Source: Cerioporus squamosus (taxonomy: Eukaryota; Basidiomycota; Agaricomycetes; Polyporales; Polyporaceae). Taken from it: a stretch of DNA of 11,737 nt. This document shows, one piece after another, positions 1 through 9,248 of this stretch; position 1 is the stretch's first letter, and the number at the start of each line of letters is the position of its first letter. The notes under the pieces were generated by a model that saw only the letters and a program-made list of their open reading frames with translations, was not told the origin of the DNA and did no database searches. The translations under genes and the position numbers were made by a program. Location: positions 1 through 11,737 of the forward strand of contig JABYQS010000879.1 in NCBI GenBank assembly GCA_022592435.1, read 5' to 3'.

Positions 1-929
1 GGAAACTCTATCGTAGCATCGACGAGCCGGGTCCATGGCTCACTGCTCACGAACGCGCGGTCACGAGAGTCATGTGCGCGTTTTCGTCAGCATTTGAAAG
101 CCAGTGGGGAACGTACCGAACGTCCGCGGTTCTCGTTCCCACCTGCACCGCACTCCTCAGCCTTCGCAGCGCGGAAGGGCTTCCGCCATAGGCTGCAGCT
201 GTGGTGCTTCCGCTATCGGGACGAGAAGATGCGAAGCACACGCCACTCCTGATGTGCGAAGTTGACAGTTCGACGTCTGAACGTTTGAACAATGGACAGG
301 TCGGATGTTTTGACCAATCAGTCAGGGCCTGGCCATTTCCGAGCCAGAGAGGCTCTTGGGAGGAACAAATGCAAGTGAGGCATGTCAGCTTGTCGAGGCC
401 GCATAACCTTCGAGTGACAACGCCGAGAGATGAAACTCACGTGGAAGCTTGACATAATCCAACCGCGAGGTTCAAGCGGTATGTATCTCCAATGAACATC
501 AAGTGCGGGTGAGCCAATGATCGACCGCGTAATGCGCCACGACGGCGACAGTGGCGACATGCCAGGAAGAACTCACCCCTTCGCACAAGCTCATGCCCCA
601 AGTGGAGAAGATGTTCTTATCTCTTGCTCTATGACGGGCGAGATTGCGAAAGGAACTCGTGCGATGATGTGTGCCTCGCTTGTGTTTGCTATCGACGCGC
701 CCTCGACGAAGCCATCTGTTCGACCGGAATCTTCTCATATCGCGGTGTGAGTGGATTAAGAACATATATTGTACGATACGTGGACTTGCAGCGCTAGCGG
801 TATGTGGTGGACCGTGGCGCCGAAGATGTTTTGTTCGCCCTCGAAGACTGTGAGGAAGCTTCAGACTGGACTTAACTCACTGGGTCCGTGAGGCGCACTG
901 ACCACACAGTCCATGATGTATGTAGGTCT
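1..929. other. Left-edge region with no supportable gene
   Basis: Both strands were read. Several short open frames exist: plus frame 1 is open from base 1 to a stop at 250-252, and others lie at about 201-452 plus and 499-765 minus. None shows a recognisable domain, convincing codon bias, or splice sites that join it to a neighbour. The part next to 930 is downstream of the minus-strand cyclophilin stop and must hold its 3' UTR. An AT-rich patch near 755-782 could be its polyadenylation area, but no AATAAA was found. The open frame touching base 1 could be the tail of an exon from a gene outside the window; nothing in it allows a name. Confidence 0.5.
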
Positions 930-1764
<835 letters not shown>

Positions 1765-1871
1765 GGTGGTCGCGGGATACAGCAAGTACCAGTGAGACGA
1801 TGACGGACGGAAAGCAGAAGGCGGGCGCTCCCAACCCGCTATGACTTTTGCTTAGTCATCCCCAGCAACGC

Positions 1872-1887
1872 TATGCAACGTTGCATA
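1872..1887. repeat. Perfect 16-bp palindrome TATGCAACGTTGCATA
   Basis: The sequence equals its own reverse complement over all 16 bases; the next bases outward (C and A) do not pair. It is centred on ACGT, with half sites TTGCAT/ATGCAA, and lies 108 bp upstream of the cyclophilin start codon. A symmetric ACGT-centred site of this size suits a dimeric transcription factor such as a bZIP, but the protein is unknown. The hairpin alternative is weak because there is no loop. Confidence 0.55.
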
Positions 1888-2059
1888 AGTTTGAGCTACT
1901 TAATTTGAACCACTACAGTATCCTGGTACACGGTACGACCAGTCCAAGGCTGCTGCACTATCTTGGCTCTGGCGGCGTAGTGAGGCAGTGGCATTTCCGA
2001 TCCGGAAGTTCACAGCCTTTCGGACCACGGGCCTGAGGCACACAGTCACAGTGGGCGAC

Positions 2060-2089
2060 AGTACTTAGTGCGGACACTGATAGTACTTA
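2060..2089 (+). repeat. Pair of AGTACTTA direct repeats
   Basis: AGTACTTA occurs at 2060-2067 and again at 2082-2089, 22 bp start to start, close to two helical turns. Each copy contains the palindrome AGTACT. The pair sits about 120-90 bp before the proposed 5' UTR intron of the HET gene. It could be a paired operator-like site or chance. Confidence 0.3.
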
Positions 2090-2177
2090 CAGTCGTCAAC
2101 TACACAGACCTGCACTTGCCAGAGCTCTACCCTGCTCCTTTGTAAGACTAATGCTACGCCACGTTGATGTCCTCAAG

Positions 2178-2236
2178 GTGAGCATTGAGCGAGCTAATGT
2201 TGCGTAGCCTCCCGAAGCTTATTCCTCGCTCACCAG
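2178..2236 (+). other. Probable 5' UTR intron of the HET gene
   Basis: A canonical donor GTGAGC begins at 2178, GCTAAT near 2193 fits a branch site, and CACCAG ends at 2236. The length of 59 bp matches the coding introns of this window. If spliced, it removes the in-frame upstream ATG at 2197-2199 and leaves the ATG at 2242 as the first start in frame with the HET domain. Whether it is used cannot be told from sequence alone. Confidence 0.5.
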
Positions 2237-2241
2237 CTTTG

Positions 2242-4342
2242 ATGTGGTTCCTCCGCACTAGTCGCGCTGAGCTGCAACACTTCAGTCAACCTCCGCAGAG
2301 ATACGCCATCCTCTCGCACGTGTGGGGAGATGACGACTTGCAATCGTTCCAGGACGTTCAGGCGTTGCATACCCACGCAGTATGTGGTAAAGACAATCCG
2401 CGCGCCCGGGCATCTCCCAAGATACGAGGATGTTGCATCTACGCTGAGGCGCAGGGTTTCGAGTGGCTCTGGATAGACACTTGCTGCATTGACAAGTCAA
2501 GCAGCGCCGAGCTCTCGGAGGCCATCAACTCCATGTACCAGTGGTATGCGAGGGCCACCGTCTGCTACGTCTACTTGCACGACGTATCCGCCGAGGCCGA
2601 TCCCAGCGCTCGCACATCACCCTTCCGCCGGAGCAAGTGGTTCACTCGCGGCTGGACGCTGCAAGAGCTCATCGCTCCCAAACGAGTCTGCTTCCTCTCC
2701 CACGACTGGGTCTACCTCGGCGACAAGGCTCTCTTCGCTCGACTCTTGGAGCAAATCACTGGCATCGACGTGGATGTCCTCACTTTCCACATCCAACCCT
2801 CCTCCGTACCGATCGCCAAGAGGATGCAGTGGGCTTCCCAGCGCAAGACCACCCGCATCGAGGACGAGGCCTACTCTCTGATGGGTATTTTCGGGGTTCA
2901 CATGGCCACGATCTACGGTGAGGGCAGGCAGGCCTTCAGGCGACTCCAAGAGGAGATTATGAAGAACATCGCCGATCATACCCTCCTTACCTGGGGGTTA
3001 GGATTGCCTGGCGACTACTTCGCGGGCAGGTACTTGATCAAGCCGATGGTGCGGTGTAGCTTGCTCGCGCGCTCTGCTGCAGACTTCTGGCAGCCCCAGG
3101 CAGACGTTCTTACCACATCCGTGTCTGAGTATTGGAGTGCTCTCGAGCGTGCAGGCCTCCCGTCGGACCACTCTACAGGCCATACTGCGGTGAGTAGCTG
3201 AATGAAGGTTCGCTCATGGCATGCGTTCTAATTCGTGTCATACATCGCATCTGCAGATGCTCAGGAGCCGCGATCCCGCTTCCTTCCAGATACCGGAGTT
3301 TTCCTTGACCAGTCACGGCATCCGCGCACGGCTTCCCATCATCGATATTCACTACCGACGGCCTGTGGCTGGGAAGCCTGCCACGCACGCTGTTGCGCTA
3401 CTGGCGTGCACAACCCGGCATCGTTCTACGCTCATCGGGCTGCTCCTATACCTCCTCGATGATTCCGGATCCTACAGTGTCGGCTGGACAAGTTCGGAGA
3501 GTCTCGGTTCCAATCCCAGAACCGCTCGCGACGACCCACGGTGGTTGTACTTCGAACCAACTCCGGACTTCATCGAGAAGTTCTTCCGAAAGCGGGCGGG
3601 ACAAGCGCTGTACCAGTGGAAGAACATCTACATCACCCAGGACCAGGTTCCGGACTGGGAAGACCCATATCCCATTGCCAGAGTTTTGCCTCCGACAGGC
3701 ATCGTGGACGTCAGGCTTGGTCGCTGTTTCCTCCCCGTGTGGACGGCCAATCAGCTCCAGTCGTACGGGTTCATTCCTCTCTGCGCTCCCAATGAGGCAG
3801 CCGACGACCTCCACACCGTCCGCACTCTGGATTCTGCCAGCCAGAGGACAGTGACGTACGCGTTCTTTAACGTGATCACCAAGGAGCTTCTCTACATTCA
3901 CCTTGGGTGCTGCCGAGACGACCGTTCGGAGGTACCGCGCCTCTGGTTGACCGTCGATCTGTCAGGCCAGTACGCCGACAGTCTCCGACGCGTGACTCGC
4001 GCGCACCTCCCTCAGCACGGTGGCATTTGCAACCTGCTAGGACCCGCGCACGTCCACCAGTGGGCGTTGTGGGACCGTACGGCTGTGTTCGAGCACTGGA
4101 GACAGCCTCGCCGGCACCGCCTGTTCGGAGACGCCTTCAGGTCGGTCAGGATCTACATGCGCAATTGGGCCACGGTCTCCTCTGACCCACCATGGGACGG
4201 CTATGACCCGTCCGACACGTACGACAACGTAGACGGGTTGGGAGAACAACTGTGGGAGGTCCATGTCAGACTATCTGGGTCCGCCTTCGACCGGCTTGCT
4301 GTGCTGTGTGCCCATAGAGATGTCCCCCAGAATGATACATGA
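2242..4342 (+). CDS. HET-domain (heterokaryon incompatibility type) protein, 2 exons, 677 aa
   Basis: HET domains (PF06985) act in fungal non-self recognition and can trigger cell death; most genomic copies, including free-standing ones like this, have no proven role. Exons are 2242-3189 and 3257-4342; the 67-bp intron has donor GTGAGT, a CTAAT branch-like site and acceptor CTGCAG, phase 0. Family motifs are YAILSHVWG (residues 21-29), WLWIDTCCIDK (75-85), SEAINSMYQWY (92-102), GWTLQELIAP (137-146), and then EDEAYSLMGIFGV followed by YGEGRQAFRRLQEEIM (225-240). The C-terminal 420 residues match the body usual in basidiomycete HET proteins (for example SLTSHGIRARLPII just after the intron) and show no NACHT, WD40 or ankyrin part. 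The start at 2242 was chosen because MWFLRTSRAEL is where homologues normally begin; an in-frame ATG at 2197 would add 15 residues but lies in a likely 5' UTR intron. No frameshift or internal stop was seen. Confidence 0.93.
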
Positions 4343-5002
4343 CTCTGCGCTGGATTATTGCTGGTGAGCATACCGGAGCAATGCTGTCGGAATGACGCTG
4401 AAGCTGGACCGGTATAGGTGGACACGCCGATGCCGGGCTCTACCCCGCAGTCAGTTCTTGAGCAGCCCAACCGTTCATCCACCGCGTCCTCCTCGCTTGC
4501 ATGTCGCTCAGTCTGCACGTCGACGAAGGAGAGGCTACGGATCTATGCACTCGTTGAGCAGTGCCAGAAGGCATCCAGATCTTCGCTCCTCTGAAGAATG
4601 TTGGTGGGGTCAAGGGGCTGGGTAGCAATAGACAAGAGCCACGCAAGCTCGACGTGGTTGCAGGAGCCGCGTGACGAGGCCGCAGGTGTTCATGTGGCAT
4701 AACCGAGTTGATGAACGAGCGGGGTTTCCCTAGGATGGTGAGTATCCATGCAGTCGATGGAGAGGTCCTGAGAACAAGAGGACAAACTAACATGCGAGAG
4801 TGTTTCTTGCTCGAACGGGACCCACGGTGATAGCAGTCATGATATGACCTTGTCCAAGCACGTAGACGTAGATTAGAAAAGTAAAGCATCCAATAATAAG
4901 TATACAGCAAAGCATGATCCTGGATACTGCTTTCAGCATCGACACTTGACTCGAAGAAACCAACGTAGCGACGCACCAAAGCAAGCATGGTACGATCCGC
5001 AC
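4343..5002. other. Convergent intergenic region, no gene supported
   Basis: These 660 bp lie between the stop codons of the HET gene (+) and the prenylcysteine oxidase gene (-) and should hold both 3' UTRs and polyadenylation sites. The AT-rich segment near 4868-4915 is the best candidate for a shared 3'-end zone. No perfect AATAAA was found on either strand. A long minus-strand frame runs through the region but has no family resemblance and overlaps the end of the oxidase gene (see rejected items). Confidence 0.5.
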
Positions 5003-7018
5003 TCAACAATCCCAACCGTAGACGAAGTCGTCATCGGCGCGCTCTTGAGCCGACTCTCCGTCCTCCACCAGATGCGACCTGCACAGGCCCGCATCAAACT
5101 GCTCCTGCATGAGCAGATCAACCACGTTGCGCGCCGCAAGGGTCTCGGTCTCCATGGTAGATATCACCCTGCGATAGGCATTGGTCAGAGATGCTCACAT
5201 GCCAATAAAACGAATGCCGTGCGAGTACTCACGGCTCGAACGCGTTGACGTAGTACAGCCCGTCCGCGAGCTTGACAGGCGGGAAGTCAACCGTAGGCGG
5301 CAGAACGGGATACGCGTCCCACTCCTTCCTGAGCACCCACCCGACCTGCCCATCGAACATCTCACGGAGCCATTGATCTTCCAGACGCTGCTTCGAGAAG
5401 ATCTTCACGACCCATTCCTCCGCGCCCTCCGCGTTGACCCACTTCGCGCCGTCCTTGGTGAACACGTGGCCGTGGTACGTGAGCGAGTTGAACTCGGGCT
5501 CTGAGCGTCCGCGCAGGCGCACGCCGTCGTACGTCGTGAGCACAGTGGTCGGCGCCTTGTGCCCGTGACCCTGGTTGAAGTAAGACGCGTTGGGCGTGGG
5601 GGAGGTCGTACTGAGGAGCGTGACATGTAGATGGACGTATGGTCGCTTCTGCACCGGGGACAGAGGAACCTTCGTGGAGAAAGAGATGTCCGCTTGGTCG
5701 TAGGGCGCGGCGAGTATGACTGCGCGATAGAGGCGCGGTTCTTTAAACGCAGAGGACTGGACCATCCAGGGACCAGATGCGGAAAACCTTGATATTGCCT
5801 TCACCTGCATCTATCTTTGTTAGTACGCCTATGCAAATCGAGCAACGAAGTGACTCGCCGTCGTGTTCAAATACAGACGCGCCCCGGACGCAGCGATGAA
5901 GTTTTCGAAAATCTGCCAGTTGCCACCCCTAACGCTGGATGCACCGGTAGCAGCTAGCGAAATCATGCCTTCCAACGCGTGTATCTTGTCTACGTCCTGG
6001 AACATGCAATCAACCCGGAGCCCCATGAAAGATTTGACACAGGGCCTTACCTGTCCGTAGTTCACGCGAGTTGCAGCTTCGACCAGCTCTCGCGAGAAGC
6101 GTCTGTCGACACCATGCAAATCGAGGTATTCAGCCATTGTTTGTGCAGTCACATCCGCCATGTCAAGCTCGGACAGGAGGGAGCTCGCGTTCTGCCAGAC
6201 GGGGGCGCTGGGTTCGTACATCCTCAAGAACCGGCCGATCATGGTGTCGACGCTGAAGGAGTTAGCTTTAGTATCGACCCACAAGACTACGGCACTGCAT
6301 ACGTACATCTCCTGTGTCTTCATGGGTGCCTTGTACCCATACCTCCACAATATCTTGATCTTGTCCATCCAGTTACCGAGTAGGCTCCCGCCTCCGGTCT
6401 ACACAAAAGAACATAAGGAGGGCTCCTCACACGAGACCACGGAGAATCGTACCGTTAGGACAAACTCATGACCGTCCCAGATTCCCATCACTTGGTCGTC
6501 ATCCGAGTCACCCTTCCAATCTTCAAGCTCAAGTCCGAACTCAGAGACGGCACGCCAGAGGATCTTGTTGACCTTCACGAATATGGACGCGCCAAGTTCG
6601 ACCGGTGCAAAGCTGTCGTCCCCATATGGTGAGACAGTGGTACTGCCTGGGAAAAGTGCAGTAAGGACACGTAAGTAGTGTGCGTTGTTGCGCAAGAGGT
6701 TGGTAGAGTGACAGCTCTGGGAAACGGGCACTTACGACCGCCAACATAGCTGTTCTTGTCATACACGTCCACCTCCACGTCCAGACCATACCGCGCCTTC
6801 GCCTTAGAGATCCAGAACGCTGCAGAAGAGCCCGCCGCGCCAGCCCCGATGATGGCAATACGGTTGGGCACGGTCGTTTCCGGCGCCGGGGGTTCGGGAA
6901 TGAGGAGGGGTTCTTGCGCACTACTTCTCGAGAAGAATGGGAACTTGAACGGGATCTGAAAGGCGTATGTCGGGAAGAACGCTGCAGTGGCAACGAGTAA
7001 CACGACTGGCGACCTCAT
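5003..7018 (-). CDS. PCYOX1: Prenylcysteine oxidase/lyase (PCYOX family), 7 exons, 552 aa
   Basis: Prenylcysteine oxidase is an FAD thioether oxidase that cleaves farnesyl- or geranylgeranyl-cysteine, left from breakdown of prenylated proteins, to cysteine, a prenyl aldehyde and H2O2. In animals it is lysosomal. Exons (minus) are 7018-6736, 6646-6453, 6398-6307, 6252-6051, 5996-5847, 5804-5233 and 5168-5003, summing to 1659 nt in frame. Residues 1-20 form a hydrophobic signal peptide. A Rossmann FAD motif, RIAIIGAGAAGSSAAFWI, spans about 53-70, followed by an acidic strand end and YVGG. The Prenylcys_lyase region (PF07156) follows, with VEAATRVNYGQ, LEGMISLAATGAS, GGNWQIFENF, YVHLHVTLL, EFNSLTYHG, VKIFSKQRL, GWVLRKEWDAYP and YYVNAFEP; these are strong family signatures. 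Introns are 54-89 bp except the fifth (5805-5846), which is 42 bp with donor GTTGCT (see findings). The gene is head-to-head with the NOPCHAP1-like gene. The symbol is the animal orthologue name. Confidence 0.93.
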
Positions 7019-7408
7019 GGCGAAGTTGTGCGCGTCCGGTATAGTCTTATAGGGTCGGCGATTGTGTCTCCTGCCTCCTGTATCTGGACTCCTTGTGTCT
7101 GGAATATAGACTGTAAACGCCGCTGATTGTCGTGAGCAACAGCGCGAAGCTGGAAAGCTGTGAGAGGGCCGAGTGAGACTGTGGTCCTGGAGGACGAGGT
7201 CTGGTCCCAAGCCAAGTCCGGAGACGCGCGACGCGACCCGTCGGCTGTGACGCGCTAGCGCTCGATGCGGGGTGCGCGGAGCGCCCGTCACGTTCTCGTC
7301 GGCGCTCCGAGATTTCTTTGCTTCAACTTGGTCCACGAGGTCAATTCTTCGGTTAGTCTACTACGGTTATGAAGTTGTGAGGGAAGGCTCACAGAACAGA
7401 CAGGCACT
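7019..7408. promoter_or_regulatory. Head-to-head promoter region of the oxidase and NOPCHAP1-like genes
   Basis: Only 390 bp separate the two start codons, so the promoters must overlap or share elements. The centre (about 7220-7290) is very CpG-rich and has ACGCG at 7224, 7231 and 7250, resembling the core of the fungal MBF/MCB site (ACGCGT). A TATA-like motif on the minus strand is weak (TCTATATTCC near 7100). The NOPCHAP1-like ATG has G at +4. Shared regulation is inference. Confidence 0.5.
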
Positions 7409-8722
7409 ATGGACGAACAGCCGGAAGGCGGAAAGGGGAAGCAACGCGCGACCGAAGTCCTCGACATCGAGGACGAAGAACAGCGCCACGAGCGCATCCG
7501 TAAGAACATCCGCGCTCCCCTCCGAGCGGTACTTACTGACATCTGCAATCTGTCCAGATGGATTGTTCACTAGGTTGAACGCATCTGCGCCGCCGGCTTC
7601 AGATGCTGGTGTCCAGGCCTCTGCACGCCCGTTTGATTTCGGAGACCGGAGCACCTTCGCGGTCCAGCCTCCTCTCGAACGTGAGTATCAATGGGGCTGA
7701 AACATGTCTTCAACTATGCCTTGATCGAAGACCACGGAACAGTACAAAGAAACGGCCTCTGCGTGTGATGTGGAAGTGTTGGTCAACCGCTCATGAGGAC
7801 GTCGGTCGGCAAGGCGGTATTTTTCACCGCTGTGAGACGAGGGCAATGAATCACTCTCTCTTCGCTTTCGCAGGCAGAGGGATTCGATGACGTTCTTACC
7901 ACGAGGGTTGTCGGGGTGGCAGAGTACATCTTGACAACGAGCCCCACCGTGCGTGTAAAGCATTATCGCTTCAGGCACCGACCGTGGCGATCCTGCGCCC
8001 ATGGGAGGAGCATTCTATCTGTATCTGCTGCACACCCGCAGTACTGCCGATATTCGTCCATGCTTATTGGTGGACCGTGTTCCATATACGTCCCTCACGA
8101 CCCGTTTCTCAATAGATCGAGTTACAGGAAGCTGATCACCGTGTCCTGACCCGCAGTGCTCTCCCGAGTTCAAGCCTTCCTGCCCGAGCTCGCAGCATCG
8201 AACGCAGACCTCCTCCGTCGCGCAAAAGAGGACCCGACCAGCGTCGACATCGAGAACGTAAACGAAGAGGACCCGCAATACATCGAGATGGTACGCCCCC
8301 TTCCCCTCTCCGCAGCTCTCGTCCCTGTCGTCGTCATAGCGTCCGCTCACATCCCAGCCTTCTTCCCTGCTTCTCAGAACCTCGGCTTGGGAGTATTCGA
8401 GCAGCACGGCGAAGCTCCCCCGGGTATCCCAGTTGCCGACGTCGACCTCGATCGTGACGTGCAGATGTCCTCCTCGGACGACGCCGACAGCGACAGCGAC
8501 TCGTCCTCGTCATCGTCAAGCACCTCTTCGGACTCCTCTTCGGGCTCGGGGTCAGACTCGGACACAGACTCGGACGTGGACATCGTCGTCTCGTCCTCCG
8601 CACAACCCACGGCCGCGCCCCGCCGCATCAAGCCCCTGCCCAAACGCCGGCCTGGGGCTGGGAAGCCGGAGATAGTCGTCCTGTCCGAGACTGAGACTCC
8701 CAGCGACACCCGCGGTGCCTGA
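7409..8722 (+). CDS. NOPCHAP1: NOPCHAP1/DUF4598-like protein, probable box C/D snoRNP assembly factor, 4 exons, 230 aa
   Basis: The core matches the DUF4598 family (human C12orf45/NOPCHAP1), which bridges NOP58 to the RUVBL1/2 AAA+ ATPases during box C/D snoRNP assembly. Exons are 7409-7499, 7558-7680, 8157-8290 and 8378-8722, totalling 693 nt in frame. Introns are 58, 476 and 87 bp with donors GTAAGA, GTGAGT and GTACGC. Residues 1-30 are charged. The conserved block is about 68-124: PPLELLSRVQAFLPEL, ASNADLLRRA, then DPTSVDIENV, YIEM and NLGLGVFE. Residues 147-187 are a Ser/Asp tract with many potential CK2 sites, followed by a basic stretch (RRIKPLPKRR); such a tail is usual for nucleolar factors. 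The exon 2/3 join gives PPLELLSRV, contiguous in the family, so no exon is hidden in the long intron. The start at 7409 is the first ATG of the frame in exon 1. The first two exons are less certain than the last two. Confidence 0.8.
7681..8156 (+). other. Unusually long intron (476 bp) in the NOPCHAP1-like gene
   Basis: Donor GTGAGT at 7681 and acceptor CCGCAG ending at 8156, with CTGAC just upstream as a branch site, give a phase-1 intron that joins the conserved block without a gap. It is more than five times longer than any other intron here. Internal open frames do not resemble the family. I looked for a C/D-box snoRNA, which would be fitting inside this host, but found no well-spaced pair of boxes. 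Confidence 0.65.
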
Positions 8723-8936
8723 ACGATTATGGTGGGGCGTGTACGCGTTCGGAGCTATGTATACATACTTGCATGTCTCGGAGTCTGAGACGAGACCGGA
8801 TATGGATCTGTTGCCTACACGGTGTGGTCGATAGAATGCCTCTCAAGTGCCGCATCTCGCACGCAGCTCGTTCGTTGCCTGATCCATCGCGCGTCTTCCG
8901 TAGCTCGGTTCGTCGCCTGCTGTACTTGCGTGTTCG

Positions 8937-8944
8937 TATATAAG
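8937..8944 (+). promoter_or_regulatory. TATA-box-like motif with downstream CT-rich tract
   Basis: TATATAAG at 8937-8944 is followed by a pyrimidine-rich run at about 8962-8998, a layout like fungal TATA promoters with a start-site CT tract. It lies 215 bp after the stop of the NOPCHAP1-like gene and faces no annotated plus-strand gene. The first downstream ATG is at 9062. It may drive an unknown transcript or be chance. Confidence 0.3.
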
Positions 8945-9224
8945 GCTCGCCCTCTGGACGCCCGGCCCCCTTCCACCTTCCTCCCGACCGACACCCTGCG
9001 GCCCTGAAGCCCAGCGTTCGGCTGCTACATCGCACGCGCGAGTACTATAGTGGAATACACTATGCAACATCATCTATTCGAGAGCGTGTGTATCTATGAT
9101 ACAATGGTGACCAGCCGGTCGTGCAAATGCGGCGAGATCATAACTGATGAAGATAAGTACATACATGGGGTTCGGTGGAATGGTACAGCGGGGTGGATGA
9201 AGGGAAGCAATAAGGCACTAGGCA

Positions 9225-9248
9225 GGCAATAAGGCAATAAGGCAATAA
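9225..9248 (+). repeat. Tandem repeat, 3 x GGCAATAA
   Basis: Three exact 8-bp copies lie head to tail. A partial copy (GCAATAAGG) sits just upstream at 9207-9215. Each copy carries AATAA, a near polyadenylation signal on the plus strand. The array is about 500 bp after the NOPCHAP1-like stop and 400 bp after the reductase stop on the other strand. Confidence 0.75.

Larger units (their letters stand above)
1765..2241. promoter_or_regulatory. Divergent intergenic region between cyclophilin and HET gene
   Basis: These 477 bp separate the two start codons and must hold both promoters and 5' UTRs. On the minus strand, the stretch just upstream of the cyclophilin ATG is pyrimidine-rich (about 1775-1825), as is common around fungal transcription starts. 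The middle holds a perfect 16-bp palindrome and a spaced pair of AGTACTTA motifs, listed separately. No strong TATA box is seen for either gene. A likely 5' UTR intron of the HET gene lies at the right end. Confidence 0.6.

Noticed and set aside
1..500. Possible short genes on either strand at the left edge
   Set aside because: No domain, no splice sites joining frames into a longer product, and no conserved motif. The frame open from base 1 could be an exon tail, but nothing confirms it.
2489..2921. Two further plus-strand frames inside the HET gene
   Set aside because: They overlap the HET domain coding sequence in other frames and have Ser/Pro/Arg-rich shadow composition; the HET frame carries all conserved motifs.
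4440..5015. Long minus-strand open frame (about 190 codons) downstream of the prenylcysteine oxidase
   Set aside because: It overlaps the last codons of the oxidase in another frame, has no ATG at its 5' end (the first ATG is internal), an irregular composition and no family resemblance. The oxidase ends naturally at 5003.
7272..7700. 142-codon plus-strand frame covering the start of the NOPCHAP1-like gene
   Set aside because: Its first part reads through promoter, exon 1 in the wrong frame and intron 1. Only 7558-7680 belongs to the real gene, as exon 2.
7681..8156. Box C/D snoRNA inside the long intron
   Set aside because: The closest box C-like strings (near 7765 and 7885) each have mismatches, and the nearest CTGA candidates downstream (about 8132 and 8147) are roughly 250 or more bases away, too far for a normal C/D RNA. 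No terminal stem was seen.
8374..8709. Minus-strand 111-codon frame rich in Ser, Glu and Asp
   Set aside because: It is the complement of the Ser/Asp repeat coding region of the NOPCHAP1-like gene; repetitive codons keep several frames open at once.
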